A stretch of DNA of 64,000 nt from the NCBI GenBank assembly GCA_963969395.1, contig OZ017799.1, forward strand, positions 12,774,501 to 12,838,500, in the 5' to 3' direction. This document shows, piece after piece, positions 32,820 through 43,940 of this stretch. How positions within the stretch are numbered: the first letter of the stretch is position 1; every line of letters starts with the position of its first letter. The notes under the pieces were generated by a model that was given only the letters and a program-made list of their open reading frames with translations, searched no databases and was not told the origin of the DNA. The position numbers were made by a program, and so were the translations under genes. The DNA comes from Pseudoscleropodium purum (Eukaryota; Streptophyta; Bryopsida; Hypnales; Brachytheciaceae).

Positions 32820-35800
32820 ATTGACAACGAAATTGGAGATGGGGGAGGTGTGGAAGATGACGAGGACCACTTTGAACGATTGGACTCACAACTTGGAAAC
32901 AATTCAAAGCTGGTGTCCTTTTGGTAGCGACGAAGATTTGTTTGAGCAGGTTTGTTGTTTATGCAAGTTTGACGTTTATGCAAGTTTGACGTTTATGCAA
33001 GAGAAACGGTCTCAGATTTTCGAAACATCTCCTCCAGCATCCTTGCGAGCTTTTCAAAAACTTGCATAAACGTCAAACCTGCATAAACGTCAAACTTGCA
33101 TAAACGTCAAACTTGCATAAACGTCAAACTTGCATAAACGTCCTGTAACATGAATCATAAAGATCCCTTTCAAATTCGACATTACATACTCTGTATAATC
33201 TTTGGGAGGACGATCAAGGCCAAGTCGAGCTGGACTTTGAAACTGACCCCTACGTGCGGACCTTAAGCTTTCCCCTCATGAACATTGTCCTCGCAATTTA
33301 GATTACTTTTGTGGAGATCTGCTTCGACCTGTAAGACGTTTATGAGTGAATTCAGACTCTGACCTTCGTAATTTCGTGACGTTCATACTAGTGTTCCCTA
33401 GCAAGCGGGGGATATCTGATACCATTTTGGAAGAAGCAAAACTAAACCTTCATTATCCTCTTCTTTCTTGACCCTCGAATGCCCAAGAAGCCCCAATTAG
33501 ACCTCATGTTTCAGTGCCCGTTTTGAAAAGGCCCTATGGGGAACTTCTTTTTTTTAAAATTTTATTTGTTTTTCAACGATCGCATGCAAGGTTCTTTACT
33601 GGTTCTGCTGATATATAATTGGGCCCGAACTGAATTATGTTTTCCACAATATCTTCAGTTGAATTAGTCATCTGTAAACCATGCGTTTGTAATCTTTTTA
33701 GGGTTTAATATTGTAGCTGTTTTCGAATCCGATCGTGTTGTTGGTGTGGCAGAGTTATGTCTCTATATTGTATTTGCGAATGCCACCTGGCTTTAGAATC
33801 ATCCTCCGGGGACAAGAAGTTCACCACCACAACCTTGTGGATGACTTGATGTACACACAACAACTGACATATAGGCCGCAGCCAGTGGGACTGATCATGT
33901 TACACGAGAAACTGACTGGTGAGTGACTTGTCCGTTCAGTATCGATGGAATGTTTTTGGTCTGTCGGTTATTGTTTTCGAAACATAAATGTGCGGCTCTC
34001 GATTACAATGTAGAAGAGTGCATTCCTGCAATGTGTATAACTTGATATGTGATGTTGCAGTTGGTGGCAGTTGTGACCATTGGGTTTGTGATGGATGTTA
34101 AGGACCATGTAAATATACAAGACTTCCACGTTTACCAAAAGAACCGACTATTTAAGGTGCATATTGTACTGCCACCCAATTCCATGGATTTATAGGAATG
34201 AATTGAATAGCTCTCTCGTCTTTCGTCTCACGTTGGTATATTCTTAGCTCATGTTACTTCAAAATATGTTCCATACAGAGTTTATCATATGCCTAGCACA
34301 TCAGATGTTGGCTGGACAGCTAATGTCCCCTTTTTCTTCTTTCGCAGCCGGCCATTTTGGAAAATTTGGAATCGCGCAGGCAGTGATGGGCGAGGAATTA
34401 TAGGTAAGCCATGTCTTGCTTGTGCGACTTCGCGAAATGTTGCGATGAGCTTATTACAAAACAATGATCGAATATCCAGAAGAGTCGGTTCATATTTTCT
34501 TGAGACTTCGGTGAAGCCTGGATCATTCAACCTTGTTAGGTGAATCTAGAAATATGAATCAGAGCATTGCGAGGGTTGAATCATGGGAATGTTCTCTATT
34601 CAAAAGATTGACCACACTTAATACTGTGGATTCCTTAAAGTATCTCTGCATAAGGTTGGCACTACCAAATTGTTCATATAGTTATATAAGCTCCTAGCCG
34701 GAAATCGTTGGAAGATCTTGGCAGAATGGTACTTTTGTGAGCAGGATTCTGTTCATCTTAGAGTTATGTATCTGGTGTTCTTTATAGTTATTCTGCTCCG
34801 TTGGGATCCTATGTTATCATGTTCATCGTAGAATATGTTGACATAATCCTGACTGTACAATGTCACTGATCTTATTCTTGCTCGGTGGTTCAGTTCGTGA
34901 GGAGAGCAGCTGCTGCGGAGGTTTCGCATCCTCCTTAGGCCTTAGGGGCAACAGCAGCTTCCGGCTACTTCGACTGGCATAGGGCCTCCGTGGAACTGGA
35001 GTTATTGAAGCAACTCAAAGATGAGAATGATCAAATTCGAGAAAGGTTACTATCCGAAAGTGTTCCATCACTTCGCTACATGGATGCTCCAGTAGAATCC
35101 TTTTCGAATTGTGTCCCTCTCTTTCTGGCTTGCACGGAAATGTTGAAAGACCGCGCGTACATGCTTTCCCTGGGTCCCTGTTTGAGGGCATCGTTTATAC
35201 GACTGCGTGACAGTTTTTTGCCTGTACGCTGTCTTCAGATGCCGTAGGTTGGAGGAACAGAATGAACAGAGTCTGATGTTTGAACTTGACCGGAATCGTA
35301 AATTGTAACTCGTCTTGCCCTGGCAACTTGGAAGTTCGTATTTTGGGTATGTAGTGTTTAGTTCTTGGGTTGGTACGATATTTTTAATTTCGTTTATTTG
35401 TCGATATGATGAAACATGGACATGGGATAGCTTCTCTTGTTCGTATGGCTAGAGCAGCATCAGGCCGTTCTTAGGCGAAATCTGGAGAAATATGTTCGAG
35501 ATCGGGACAGCCTTCACCATGCCTTGGGAGGTGGAGCGCCTCCTTCGCGAAAGTGACGGTGAAAAGGTGAGAAAGAAGCTGAATGTCAGTTATGGTGGCC
35601 TCTGTTTGTATTTGATTGTAGCAAGGTTAGCTTTCTGCACATTCTCTTGCTGGTGGTATTATTTTGCAGTAACTTTTGAGGTGTTCAAATGGCCCGGAGT
35701 GGCCTCGTCCATTTCTAGGAGTCGAAACGAATCATTTAGGACGTTCAAGGAAGTCAATGAATTGTAGCACTTGGAGGAAGAAATGATGCTCCAAATATTT

Positions 35801-36023
35801 TGTAACTAGTGACGTATATAATTTGGAAGTTCCGATGACCGACTGTTCGAATTCTTTGCTTAGCTTGATGGCTATGGAGTTGAGCTGTCACTGTGCCATG
35901 CAACTGTACAATATTCAGCTTAATAATGGATCCATTTTTTTGCAACAGGTGGCCTTTCTACGCGTGAGAGAGCTGGAATCTGAAAACCGCCGTCTGCGAG
36001 TTGCTCGTTTTCAACTTCACTAG
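32820..36023 (+). pseudogene. MORC-family ATPase gene remnant (multi-exon)
   Basis: MORC proteins are GHKL ATPases in plant gene silencing and chromatin compaction. Exon pieces in order: 32820-32949 (D-W-T-H-N-L-E-T-I-Q-S-W-C-P-F); about 33185-33253 (L-Y-N-L-W-E-D-D-Q-G); 33753-33918 (L-Y-L-R-M-P-P-G-F-R-I-I-L-R-G); 34071-34156 (V-T-I-G-F-V, V-Y-Q-K-N-R-L); 34348-34403 (P-F-W-K-I-W-N, S-D-G-R-G-I-I-G); coiled-coil exons ending at 35045, 35239-35297, 35453-~35566 and 35949-36023. Splice sites keep frame for exons 3 to 4 and among three coiled-coil exons. Signs of death: no GHKL exons upstream, no exon for the usual V-L-E-A-N-F block, a frame or acceptor fault before PFW (CAGCCGG where CCAG would fit), and an inverted minisatellite between exons 1 and 2. 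A live gene with exons I missed is possible but less likely. Confidence 0.75.
32950..33143. repeat. Inverted 17-bp minisatellite in a MORC intron
   Basis: The unit TTTGACGTTTATGCAAG occurs about three times directly at 32950-33001 and five times as its reverse complement at 33061-33143, separated by about 60 bp. The arms could form a cruciform or hairpin in RNA. The array starts exactly at the donor side of the first MORC exon and runs to about 40 bp before the next recognisable coding piece, whose start looks damaged. Confidence 0.9.
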
Positions 36024-36690
36024 CCTTGTATGTTTGTGATTACATTTTCTCCACTTATGGCTTATTCATGCTCTATTTACGGCATACTGTTTCCATCGGA
36101 ATGAATTTCCTACTTTGCAATCAAAACTACTTCGTGAATATATACATATGAATGATGTGCATTTGTTGTCAATGTTTTTTGGATGTAAGGTAGGTATTTC
36201 TGTACCCTAACAACTTACCAACGTACAGAAATAATTATTCATGGTTAAGTTGAAATACTAGAAGAGATTGAAGGCATAGCCACAACCACTAAAATGGTCA
36301 CTACGATATCAAAACTTAACCATTGATTGCTTGCATTGGACAAGCTCTAGCAAATTGTAGTAGCATGAATTGCAATTTCAAACCAATTAAAATCAAATCC
36401 GTTGTCAATGTTGGGCTTGCAGTTCTGGCCATTGTACGTTCATGTGTTCAAAATAACTAAGGCTCCTGATTCAGCCATAATTGTTCGTGTGCTCAATATA
36501 TACACGGCTGCATTCATGTTCGATCCAGCTAGCCACAGTATTAGTTAAATTACGGCTACAAGCGTGATGAAGCCATTGTGCTAGAAGTAGGCTTGAATTG
36601 GGATCACGTATGTCGATCCCTATGAACGGCGACCCTGTCGACTCAGGTTCCGCCTTGGACTGCGAGTCTTTTTCTGCACGGGAGCAGAAT
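36024..36690. other. Intergenic, holding the orphaned tail of the two-exon gene
   Basis: 36628-36690 (minus strand) continues the reading frame of the small gene at 37053-38074 once the hAT MITE and one copy of its TSD are removed, for about 20 basic residues (K-K-T-R-S-P-R-R) before a TAG. The remainder, up to the MORC end, shows no coding signal. Confidence 0.5.
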
Positions 36691-37058
36691 CAGTGTTCAC
36701 AGAACTGGCTAAATTTCGCGTCATTGCTACTAAAAGTTTTCAGTAGCTAAAAATACATAGGAAAAATCCTCCAAAAAAATTAGATTTTAGCCAAGACTGC
36801 AACTATCATTAGAATTTGATAGCCAATTTGTTACTTCCTCCACATTGGAATGAACATCCATTTAGTCAGTTCTGTGTTTTATACTCCCAATAACCTTCAC
36901 AACTTGCAAAAGCCTTCCTTTCTATTTTTTTTATACTACTCACTCTCAAGGTAGCCAAAGTTGATGCCTGTTTGTCTTGAAGATAGCATATTGCACTAAA
37001 TTCCCTAAACTAGGTAGCATAGTGCACTAAATTTCATAAACTAGTTCTGGGATCACTG
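36691..37058. mobile_element. hAT MITE, copy 1 (TSD AGCAGAAT)
   Basis: 368 bp with hAT-like termini CAGTGTTCACAGAACTGG (left) and, on the opposite strand, CAGTGATCCCAGAACTAG (right). The 8-bp duplication AGCAGAAT is perfect (36683-36690, 37059-37066). A second copy with about 80-90% apparent similarity lies in the same orientation at 47911-48286. Its right end supplies the present TGA stop of the adjacent minus-strand gene. Non-coding. Confidence 0.93.
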
Positions 37059-38074
37059 AGCAGAATAGTTCGGATGGTTCTTCATCTGCACCAAAGCAGT
37101 CACGGCGATCTGTTCATCAACTGACATTGATGCCCATTCACTGGGAAAGGAGTTCGCGACTTCCGGCTCGACATCCCTTGTCGACAGTCTACTGCGTTGC
37201 CTGTACATACAGTATAATGACAAGAAAACCTCTCAGAGCATGCAGTCCCTCGTCTGAAAACAAAACCCCATACTTTCAGTCCCAGTTAGTTAATCACAAG
37301 AGAAATTCAAAAAGTTCATAAACCCTACCTTCTTAATTCCATTGAGCAATTCTGGAATTAATTTCCCAACTTGAGTTTAGAATATATAATTAGAGTTTGA
37401 AATTCCATACTAACGCATTCAAGCTTATAAATTTCATAGTCTGGAATTCACCCTATGGACTATTTGGATCTCTCAGGTGAATTCGACATACTAGTTCCAG
37501 GATGGACAGCTATTTATCATACAATTTGGCACATTTGACTTTTAGGACCCCAAATCATGTCATTTCAAAAGTGCCATTCCATGCCTCCATAAGTTTCTTG
37601 TAGCTAGTGTGAATCAGTGAATTCATAGGATGAATTTATTGAATTGACGATATAGGCAATTTTGTTAAAATGGCAGTATTCTGGATGCCATTTGTACATT
37701 GGTGATAGATTCCAAACCGCCATTTGTACAATGGTAGTATTCCTAATGCCATTTGTACAAGTGGTTTTTGGTGTTATATGCAAGTTTTGAAAAGCAGTTG
37801 TATAGTGGGGCCCACTAATGGAATGCCATTTCAATATAATACCGCCATTTTAACGAAATTGCCCATCGATATACTCTATATGTTGTAAACCTCATTCACG
37901 TACGGTGTTCGAAAATAGTTACCTTTTTCCAGTCCATTCCGGTAGCACAGCTGGGAATGGTACTCCAGCCGACTCTCGGGGCTCGGCTGGGTGAACGGAA
38001 TCGAGTGGCTCAGCAGAAACATTTACATTTGCAGAAGTATTTGCCCTAGTCTTCGGAGCCTGCTTTCTAGCCAT
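37053..38074 (-). CDS. Two-exon gene of unknown function, 3-prime end replaced by a hAT MITE
   Basis: Exon 1 is 37923-38074 (ATG at 38072-38074, 50 codons plus two bases), donor AAG|GTAAC. Exon 2 runs from 37200 (acceptor TGTACAG) to a TGA at 37053-37055, in perfect frame: 99 residues, intron 722 bp. The protein starts M-A-R-K-Q-A-P-K-T-R, is Pro/Glu/Ser-rich in the middle, and has P-S-E-W-A-S-M-S-V-D-E-Q-I-A-V-T-A-L-V-Q near its end, likely an amphipathic helix. I recognise no family. The TGA lies inside the hAT MITE; without the MITE the frame would run about 20 more codons into a basic tail (118 residues in all). The intron carries an M4 MITE at 37652-37866. It is convergent with the MORC remnant, and the 481-bp array starts about 350 bp upstream of its ATG. 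It could be an expressed gene or a recently broken one. Confidence 0.6.
37652..37866. mobile_element. M4 MITE copy 7, short variant (TSD CGAT)
   Basis: 215 bp, starting ATAGGCAATTTTGTTAAAAT and ending in the inverse of the M4 start, flanked by CGAT at 37648-37651 and 37867-37870. The interior differs from the ~310-bp copies and repeats GCCATTTGTACA three times. It lies within the intron of the small minus-strand gene. Confidence 0.8.
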
Positions 38075-38429
38075 CTGCTCTGTTCTGGCTGTGCTAGCTT
38101 GATATCAACTGTATTTGGTGGATTACTGGATTACTGAAAGTAGACACAAACACCAATATCCCCGAGTCAGTGTAGAAGCAGCAGTTAGTCAAAGACCAGT
38201 ATTGATCTGCAGGAAAATCTAAATAGGAAGCATACGGATATCCACTGACAAGCTACCAGCTAATCAACGGATGGAGAACTGAACAATGCTTCGCGGTGAT
38301 CCCTTCGGAACGACGAGGAACACCTCGAATTCTTCTTCCTTTCCCCACTGGTAATCCCTTATGAGACCCTTGTACCGTCGCCAGAGATCCACCTCTCAGA
38401 AATTGAAGCAATGATTGACAGCAAGTCCT
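38075..38429 (-). other. Upstream region of the two-exon gene
   Basis: Between the ATG of the small gene and the 481-bp array; moderate GC. Presumed 5-prime UTR/promoter; no defined motif picked out. Confidence 0.3.
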
Positions 38430-41200
38430 ATCTAATAACAATCAAGTCTTAGCCTTCCACTCAGATCCTTGAACACTTGGACCACAACCTCCGAACCCAC
38501 GGGGAGTAAGTGGACGACGAGGTGCTGGTACAAAGGAAGATGGTGGATGTTTGCTGTGTTCAGGGAGTCGCACAGACGATGCTCCCCGCCACGATGCTCC
38601 ACGCCCCCGATGCTCCACGCACACGATACTCCCCGATGACCTTCACCCTGGTTGGTTGGTTTCTGCCGGGTGGGGAGGCTTGCTACAAACTCCGCCCAGA
38701 AATCAAAATCAAATTCCGGCTCAGTGTCGATCGCAAAAACTATCAAAGCAAACTGCAGTGTGGGTGAACGTCTTCCTTGCTGAATTGGTATTGCTTGTTG
38801 GAGGCATTGTATTCGAAAAGAAATGGTTGAATTGTAGACAAAACGATCAGGAGAGCTGGTAGATACAGACTGAGTATACCTGAACTTGGTCTTGTCCCCG
38901 ATCCCGCCGGGAGTAAGTAGACGACGAGCGCTGTGTTCAGGGAGTCGCACGGACCGTAATCCCCGCCGCGATGATCCCCGCGGACGCGACGATACTCCAC
39001 ACCACGACGTTCCACGCCGACGATGCTCCCCGCGGACAGTTCTCCCCGCAACGATGCTCCTCGCGGAAGATGCTTCCCGCCACGAAGCTCCACGCGCACG
39101 ATACTCCCCGATGAACTTCACCCTGGTTGGTTGGTTTCTGCCGGGTGGGGAGGCTTGCTACAAACTCCGCCCAGAAATCAAAATCAAAATCAAAGTCCGG
39201 CTCAGTGACGATGGCAAAAACTATCAAAGCAAACTGCAGTGTGGATGAACGTCTTCCTCGCTGAATTGGTATTGCTTGTTGGAGGCATTGTATTCGAAAA
39301 GAAATGGTTGAATTGTAGACAAAACGATCAGGAGAGCTGGTAGATACAGATTGAGTATACCTGAACTTGGTCTTGTCCTCGATCCCGCCGGGAGTAAGTA
39401 GACGGCGAGCGCTGTGTTCAGGGAGTCGCACGGACCGTAATCCCCGCCGCGATGATCCCCGCGGACGCGACGATACTCCACACCACGACGTTCCACGCCG
39501 ACGATGCTCCCCGCGGACAGTTCTCCCCGCAACGATGCTCCCCGCGGAAGATGCTTCCCGCCACGAAGCTCCACGCGCACGATACTCCCCGATGAACTTC
39601 ACCCTGGTTGGTTGGTTTCTGCCGGGTGGGGAGGCTTGCTACAAACTCCGCCCAGAAATCAAAATCAAAATCAAAGTCCGGCTCAGTGACGATGGCAAAA
39701 ACTATCAAAGCAAACTGCAGTGTGGATGAACGTCTTCCTCGCTGAATTGGTATTGCTTGTTGGAGGCATTGTATTCGAAAAGAAATGGTTGAATTGTAGA
39801 CAAAACGATCAGGAGAGCTGGTAGATACAGATTGAGTATACCTGAACTTGGTCTTGTCCTCGATCCCGCCGGGAGTAAGTAGACGGCGAGCGCTGTGTTC
39901 AGGGAGTCGCACGGACCGTAATCCCCGCCGCGATGATCCCCGCGGACGCGACGATACTCCACACCACGACGTTCCACGCCGACGATGCTCCCCGCGGACA
40001 GTTCTCCCCGCAACGATGCTCCCCGCGGAAGATGCTTCCCGCCACGAAGCTCCACGCGCACGATACTCCCCGATGAACTTCACCCTGGTTGGTTGGTTTC
40101 TGCCGGGTGGGGAGGCTTGCTACAAACTCCGCCCAGAAATCAAAATCAAAATCAAAGTCCGGCTCAGTGACGATGGCAAAAACTATCAAAGCAAACTGCA
40201 GTGTGGATGAACGTCTTCCTCGCTGAATTGGTATTGCTTGTTGGAGGCATTGTATTCGAAAAGAAATGGTTGAATTGTAGACAAAACGATCAGGAGAGCT
40301 GGTAGATACAGATTGAGTATACCTGAACTTGGTCTTGTCCTCGATCCCGCCGGGAGTAAGTAGACGGCGAGCGCTGTGTTCAGGGAGTCGCACGGACCGT
40401 AATCCCCGCCGCGATGATCCCCGCGGACGCGACGATACTCCACACCACGACGTTCCACGCCGACGATGCTCCCCGCGGACAGTTCTCCCCGCAACGATGC
40501 TCCCCGCGGAAGATGCTTCCCGCCACGAAGCTCCACGCTCACGATACTCCCCGATGAACTTCACCCTGGTTGGTTGGTTTCTGCCGGGTGGGGAGGCTTG
40601 CTACAAACTCCGCCCAGAAATCAAAATCAAAATCAAAGTCCGGCTCAGTGACGATGGCAAAAACTATCAAAGCAAACTGCAGTGTGGATGAACGTCTTCC
40701 TCGCTGAATTGGTATTGCTTGTTGGAGGCATTGTATTCGAAAAGAAATGGTTGAATTGTAGACAAAACGATCAGGAGAGCTGGTAGATACAGATTGAGTA
40801 TACCTGAACTTGGTCTTGTCCTCGATCCCGCCGGGAGTAAGTAGACGGCGAGCGCTGTGTTCAGGGAGTCGCACGGACCGTAATCCCCGCCGCGATGATC
40901 CCCGCGGACGCGACGATACTCCACACCACGACGTTCCACGCCGACGATGCTCCCCGCGGACAGTTCTCCCCGCAACGATGCTCCCCGCGGAAGATGCTTC
41001 CCGCCACGAAGCTCCACGCTCACGATACTCCCCGATGAACTTCACCCTGGTTGGTTGGTTTCTGCCGGGTGGGGAGGCTTGCTACAAACTCCGCCTAGAA
41101 TCAAAGTCAAAGTCAAAGTCCGGCTCAGTGACGATGGCAAAAACTATCAAGCAAACTGCAGTGTGGATGATCGTCTTCCCGGCTAGCTCCAGTTAGAATG
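38430..41200. repeat. 481-bp CpG-rich tandem array (about 5.7 units)
   Basis: The phrase TTCACCCTGGTTGGTTGG recurs at 38642, 39117, 39598, 40079, 40560 and 41041: one 475-bp and four 481-bp periods. The four middle units differ at only a few bases; a G-to-T change (CGCGCAC to CGCTCAC) is shared by the two rightmost, so copies spread locally. The first and last units are diverged. Each unit contains a nested 15-16-bp subrepeat (CGATGCTCCCCGCGGA and variants, about nine times). On the minus strand every unit has open frames of 118-221 codons, but 481 is not a multiple of 3, so no continuous repeat protein exists. A CAG|GTATAC donor-like site recurs in each unit on the minus strand. Confidence 0.95.
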
Positions 41201-42110
41201 AATTGTCATTGCTTGTTGGAGGCATTGTATACGAAAAGAAATGGTTGAATTGAGGACAAAACGATCGGCAGGTCTGTACCTGAACTTGTTTCCGGCGGCC
41301 TTTCTCCCTGATCGCGCTGCGAGTATGTGAACCACGAGTAGTACAGCAGCAGCAGTTTGCTGGATTGCTCTTCTTATGGAGTCGGACAGGGCTCTTCGGT
41401 GACGTTCACCCTGATGCTACCAATGCTGCCAACGAAGCACTGCCATTATGGTCCAGGACCTGGGATCATTAATTAAAGTCCACTGTTCAAGGCAGGAATA
41501 TTACAATAAGATTTATTTTGGCTTCTTCATTCGCCAGCCAAGGTAGGGTCCCTTACCACAGACCGTAGCTGAGTGGTGGCCTGGTTTGCTCATTCTATCC
41601 AGGGCGGGGTCCCTTATGACAAGACCCTGGTTTGCTCATTTTCGCCAGGGTGGGGTTTCTTATTGTCACACGCACAAGTGAGAATTAATCTGTCACTGAA
41701 ACAATGTAGCAAACTGCAGTGTGGATAAACGTTGTCTTCCTAACTTCAGTTCGTCCGAATGAATTGGCATTGCTTGTTTGAGGCATTGTATACGAAAAGA
41801 AATCCAGGTTGAATTGAAGAGAAAACGGTCGGGAGAGACTGTCGATACACACTGCATGAGTGTACCTGAACTTGGCCTTTCTCTCGATCCAACCCCACTG
41901 CCAGCAAGTACAGCAGCCACCACAATAAGGAGGTAAGTTGGCTTGCTCGCTTCAGCTCTTTTCACTTAGGGAGCCCGTCAATGCTCCGCGATGACCATCC
42001 TGGTTTGTTCCTTTTTTTTCCGGGTGGAGGTCCCAGCCTCCGAACCCACCCCTTCGCTCGTCCCCCCTACGTCAGTCCAGGACTCCAGGGCGTGCAAGTA
42101 AAAAAAAGCC
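41201..42110. repeat. Decayed relatives of the 481-bp unit
   Basis: 41201-41420 and 41690-42040 keep the order of the array unit (TTGCTTGTT-GAGGCATTGTAT, ACGAAAAGAAAT, GAACTTG, then CTGGTTTGTTCC) with many changes. Between them, 41570-41660 repeats a shorter phrase (CTGGTTTGCTCATT, CCAGGG-GGGGT). A further displaced fragment of the same unit is at 50930-51125. Confidence 0.75.
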
Positions 42111-42114
42111 CCCT

Positions 42115-42532
42115 ATACTGTGCTTGATTAAATTACCTAGCACACCTCTCCTAACTGATTTGGGGCCTCTGATTGCAAATATGAATTTTGAATTTTGAAA
42201 ATTTTATCATGCGTGGCAAACAAAAAATTTCAGGGTTTTCCTTCGGAGACGAGCGAGGGGTCAGTTCACCCCGACCACCGTGAGTGAGTGCATGCTATTG
42301 AATGTTATGTTGCAAAAGTGAACAAACTAGGGAAGGGTTTATAACAAGGCCGGGGTGAATTGACCCACTGTCCCACTCATTGCCCCGCAGTTTACCCCTG
42401 AGGAAAACACTGAAATTTTTTATTTGCCACCCATGATAAAAAAAATGGAAATTTGGATTTCCTACTTGCAATCAAAGGCCGCACAAATGAGGCTAGAAAT
42501 GCAACGAAATATGTTACAAAATGGTAGGCAGT
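42115..42532. mobile_element. Long-TIR element (~110-bp arms)
   Basis: The arms 42160-42290 and (inverted) 42355-42480 match: GCCTCTGATTGCAAATA / GCCTTTGATTGCAAGTA, ATCATGCGTGGCAAACAAAAA / ATCATGGGTGGCAAATAAAAA (each about 20 bp), AATTTCAG-GTTTTCC, and GGTCAGTTCACCCC / GGTCAATTCACCCC at the inner ends. Outer limits are fuzzy and no clean TSD was found, so the superfamily is open. Confidence 0.6.
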
Positions 42533-43058
42533 GTTTTTACACTTGACCTTGACTGGGGCAATGCGGAGGTCAATGCGGAGGTGAACACGTGAAGACTATT
42601 GAATGCTATGACTCGAAGGCTCCAAGACCCTTCCGACCCTAGTCTGTTCACCGCCTGGTTTGTTCCAATTCCTACAAGGGTGGCCGGTGGGGGTCCCTCA
42701 CTCCCAGGATCACAACGCACGATTTTCCCGAGCGTTGCCAAGGCGAAGGTAAGTTAGGTGCCTATGAAGTGAAGCAAAGGTGGTGTTTCTAAAACATAGT
42801 TGTTTTTGTGTATACTAGTCTGTCCCGTGTCATTGTCACGTTCGAAGTAAAAGTAAAAGTGGTTTTCTTAATTTGCAAATCCATAAAAAGTTCAAAATTC
42901 AAGAACTTTCACACCATCAATCCAAATACCACAAAAATAGAGCTTGTGAACCTCTCCTCGCCAAGGGCTTTCCAATGATACAAAGAACGCAATCAAAGGA
43001 CGCACAGTCCAAAAGATGTCACCATAAGAAACAAAACAAACAGCCTAATTTAAGGTAT
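42533..43058. other. Intergenic, nothing recognised
   Basis: Contains a GGTTTGTTCC / GGTGGCCGGTGGGGGTCCC stretch near 42650-42700 reminiscent of the relatives of the 481-bp unit, otherwise nothing identifiable. Confidence 0.35.
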
Positions 43059-43367
43059 ATGGCAAATTTCATTAAAATGGCAGTATTCCACAAGCCATTT
43101 TCACAACTTGACATCTAGGACAAGTATACATTGCTAACATCTAGGTCACTTTTAGATTTCAAAAATCTATAACTAACATACATATTAGAGTGAGCAATCT
43201 GAAAAATCTAGGGCTAGTATAGATTTTAGATATCTAGGAGAATTGTAGATTTCAAAAATCTAATACTCATGTAGATCCTAATATAGAAAAAACAGTTCAG
43301 ATCGCACAGTCTAAATTGCCAAAAGTGCCAAATTATTGAAATACTGCCATTTAATGAAATTTGTCAT
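43059..43367. mobile_element. M4 MITE copy 2 (TSD GTAT)
   Basis: 309 bp with start ATGGCAAATTTCATTAAAAT and inverse end, flanked by GTAT at 43055-43058 and 43368-43371. The interior has the same alternating TAGATTT / AAATCTA blocks as other copies. It lies at the left edge of composite unit S1. Confidence 0.88.
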
Positions 43368-43940
43368 GTATCGAGATAATTGAAGTGATTTAGGTGGTTA
43401 TTTTAATATTTTATTATATTTTATAAATGATGGATAGTAACTATAAAACTCTTGAATGACCATACACTCAAATTTTGAACAACATATGAAAGCAAATATA
43501 AGGTAACAACTAGCAATCAAGCGCATGATCAAATCTTGGATTTGGCATCCATCTCATTACTTTCACATTCTTGAGTTAGTTCTCTATCATTTGTACTACA
43601 ACATTTTTGAAACTTTGCTTTGCAAAAATTCTATAGTACAAAGGTTATAAAAGTATGTTTTAAGACCTTGTAAAACAATTTTTTCAAATAATGACCTTCA
43701 AAATTGGTTTGGATAATTTTTTAAATAACTTTTTAAAAAAGGTACTATAATCTTAACTTAGAATTTTGAAATTAGAGAACAAAATTCATACAAAATTAAC
43801 AAATATTCAATCTACAAATTATTTTAGCTTGAGGAGTTTTCAATTTTTGATCAATTTTGTGATTGATAATTTTAGCACTTGTAATAGTAAAATGAATTGT
43901 ATGGATTCAACCCATACAAATTATTTTTCAACTTTGCTTT

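Noticed and set aside
32950..33143. CRISPR-like direct repeats
   Set aside because: The 17-bp units abut with no spacers, occur in both orientations, and lie in a eukaryotic intron: a minisatellite.
36691..37058. Interpreting the ~370-bp repeat as a SINE
   Set aside because: It has hAT-type inverted ends and an exact 8-bp duplication, and no poly-A tail or Pol III box was seen.
38432..41045. Repeated minus-strand frames of 118-221 codons in the 481-bp array
   Set aside because: The period is not a multiple of three, so frames overlap and terminate rather than forming a repeat protein; similar frames exist on the plus strand too. They follow from identical DNA and few stops in GC-rich sequence.
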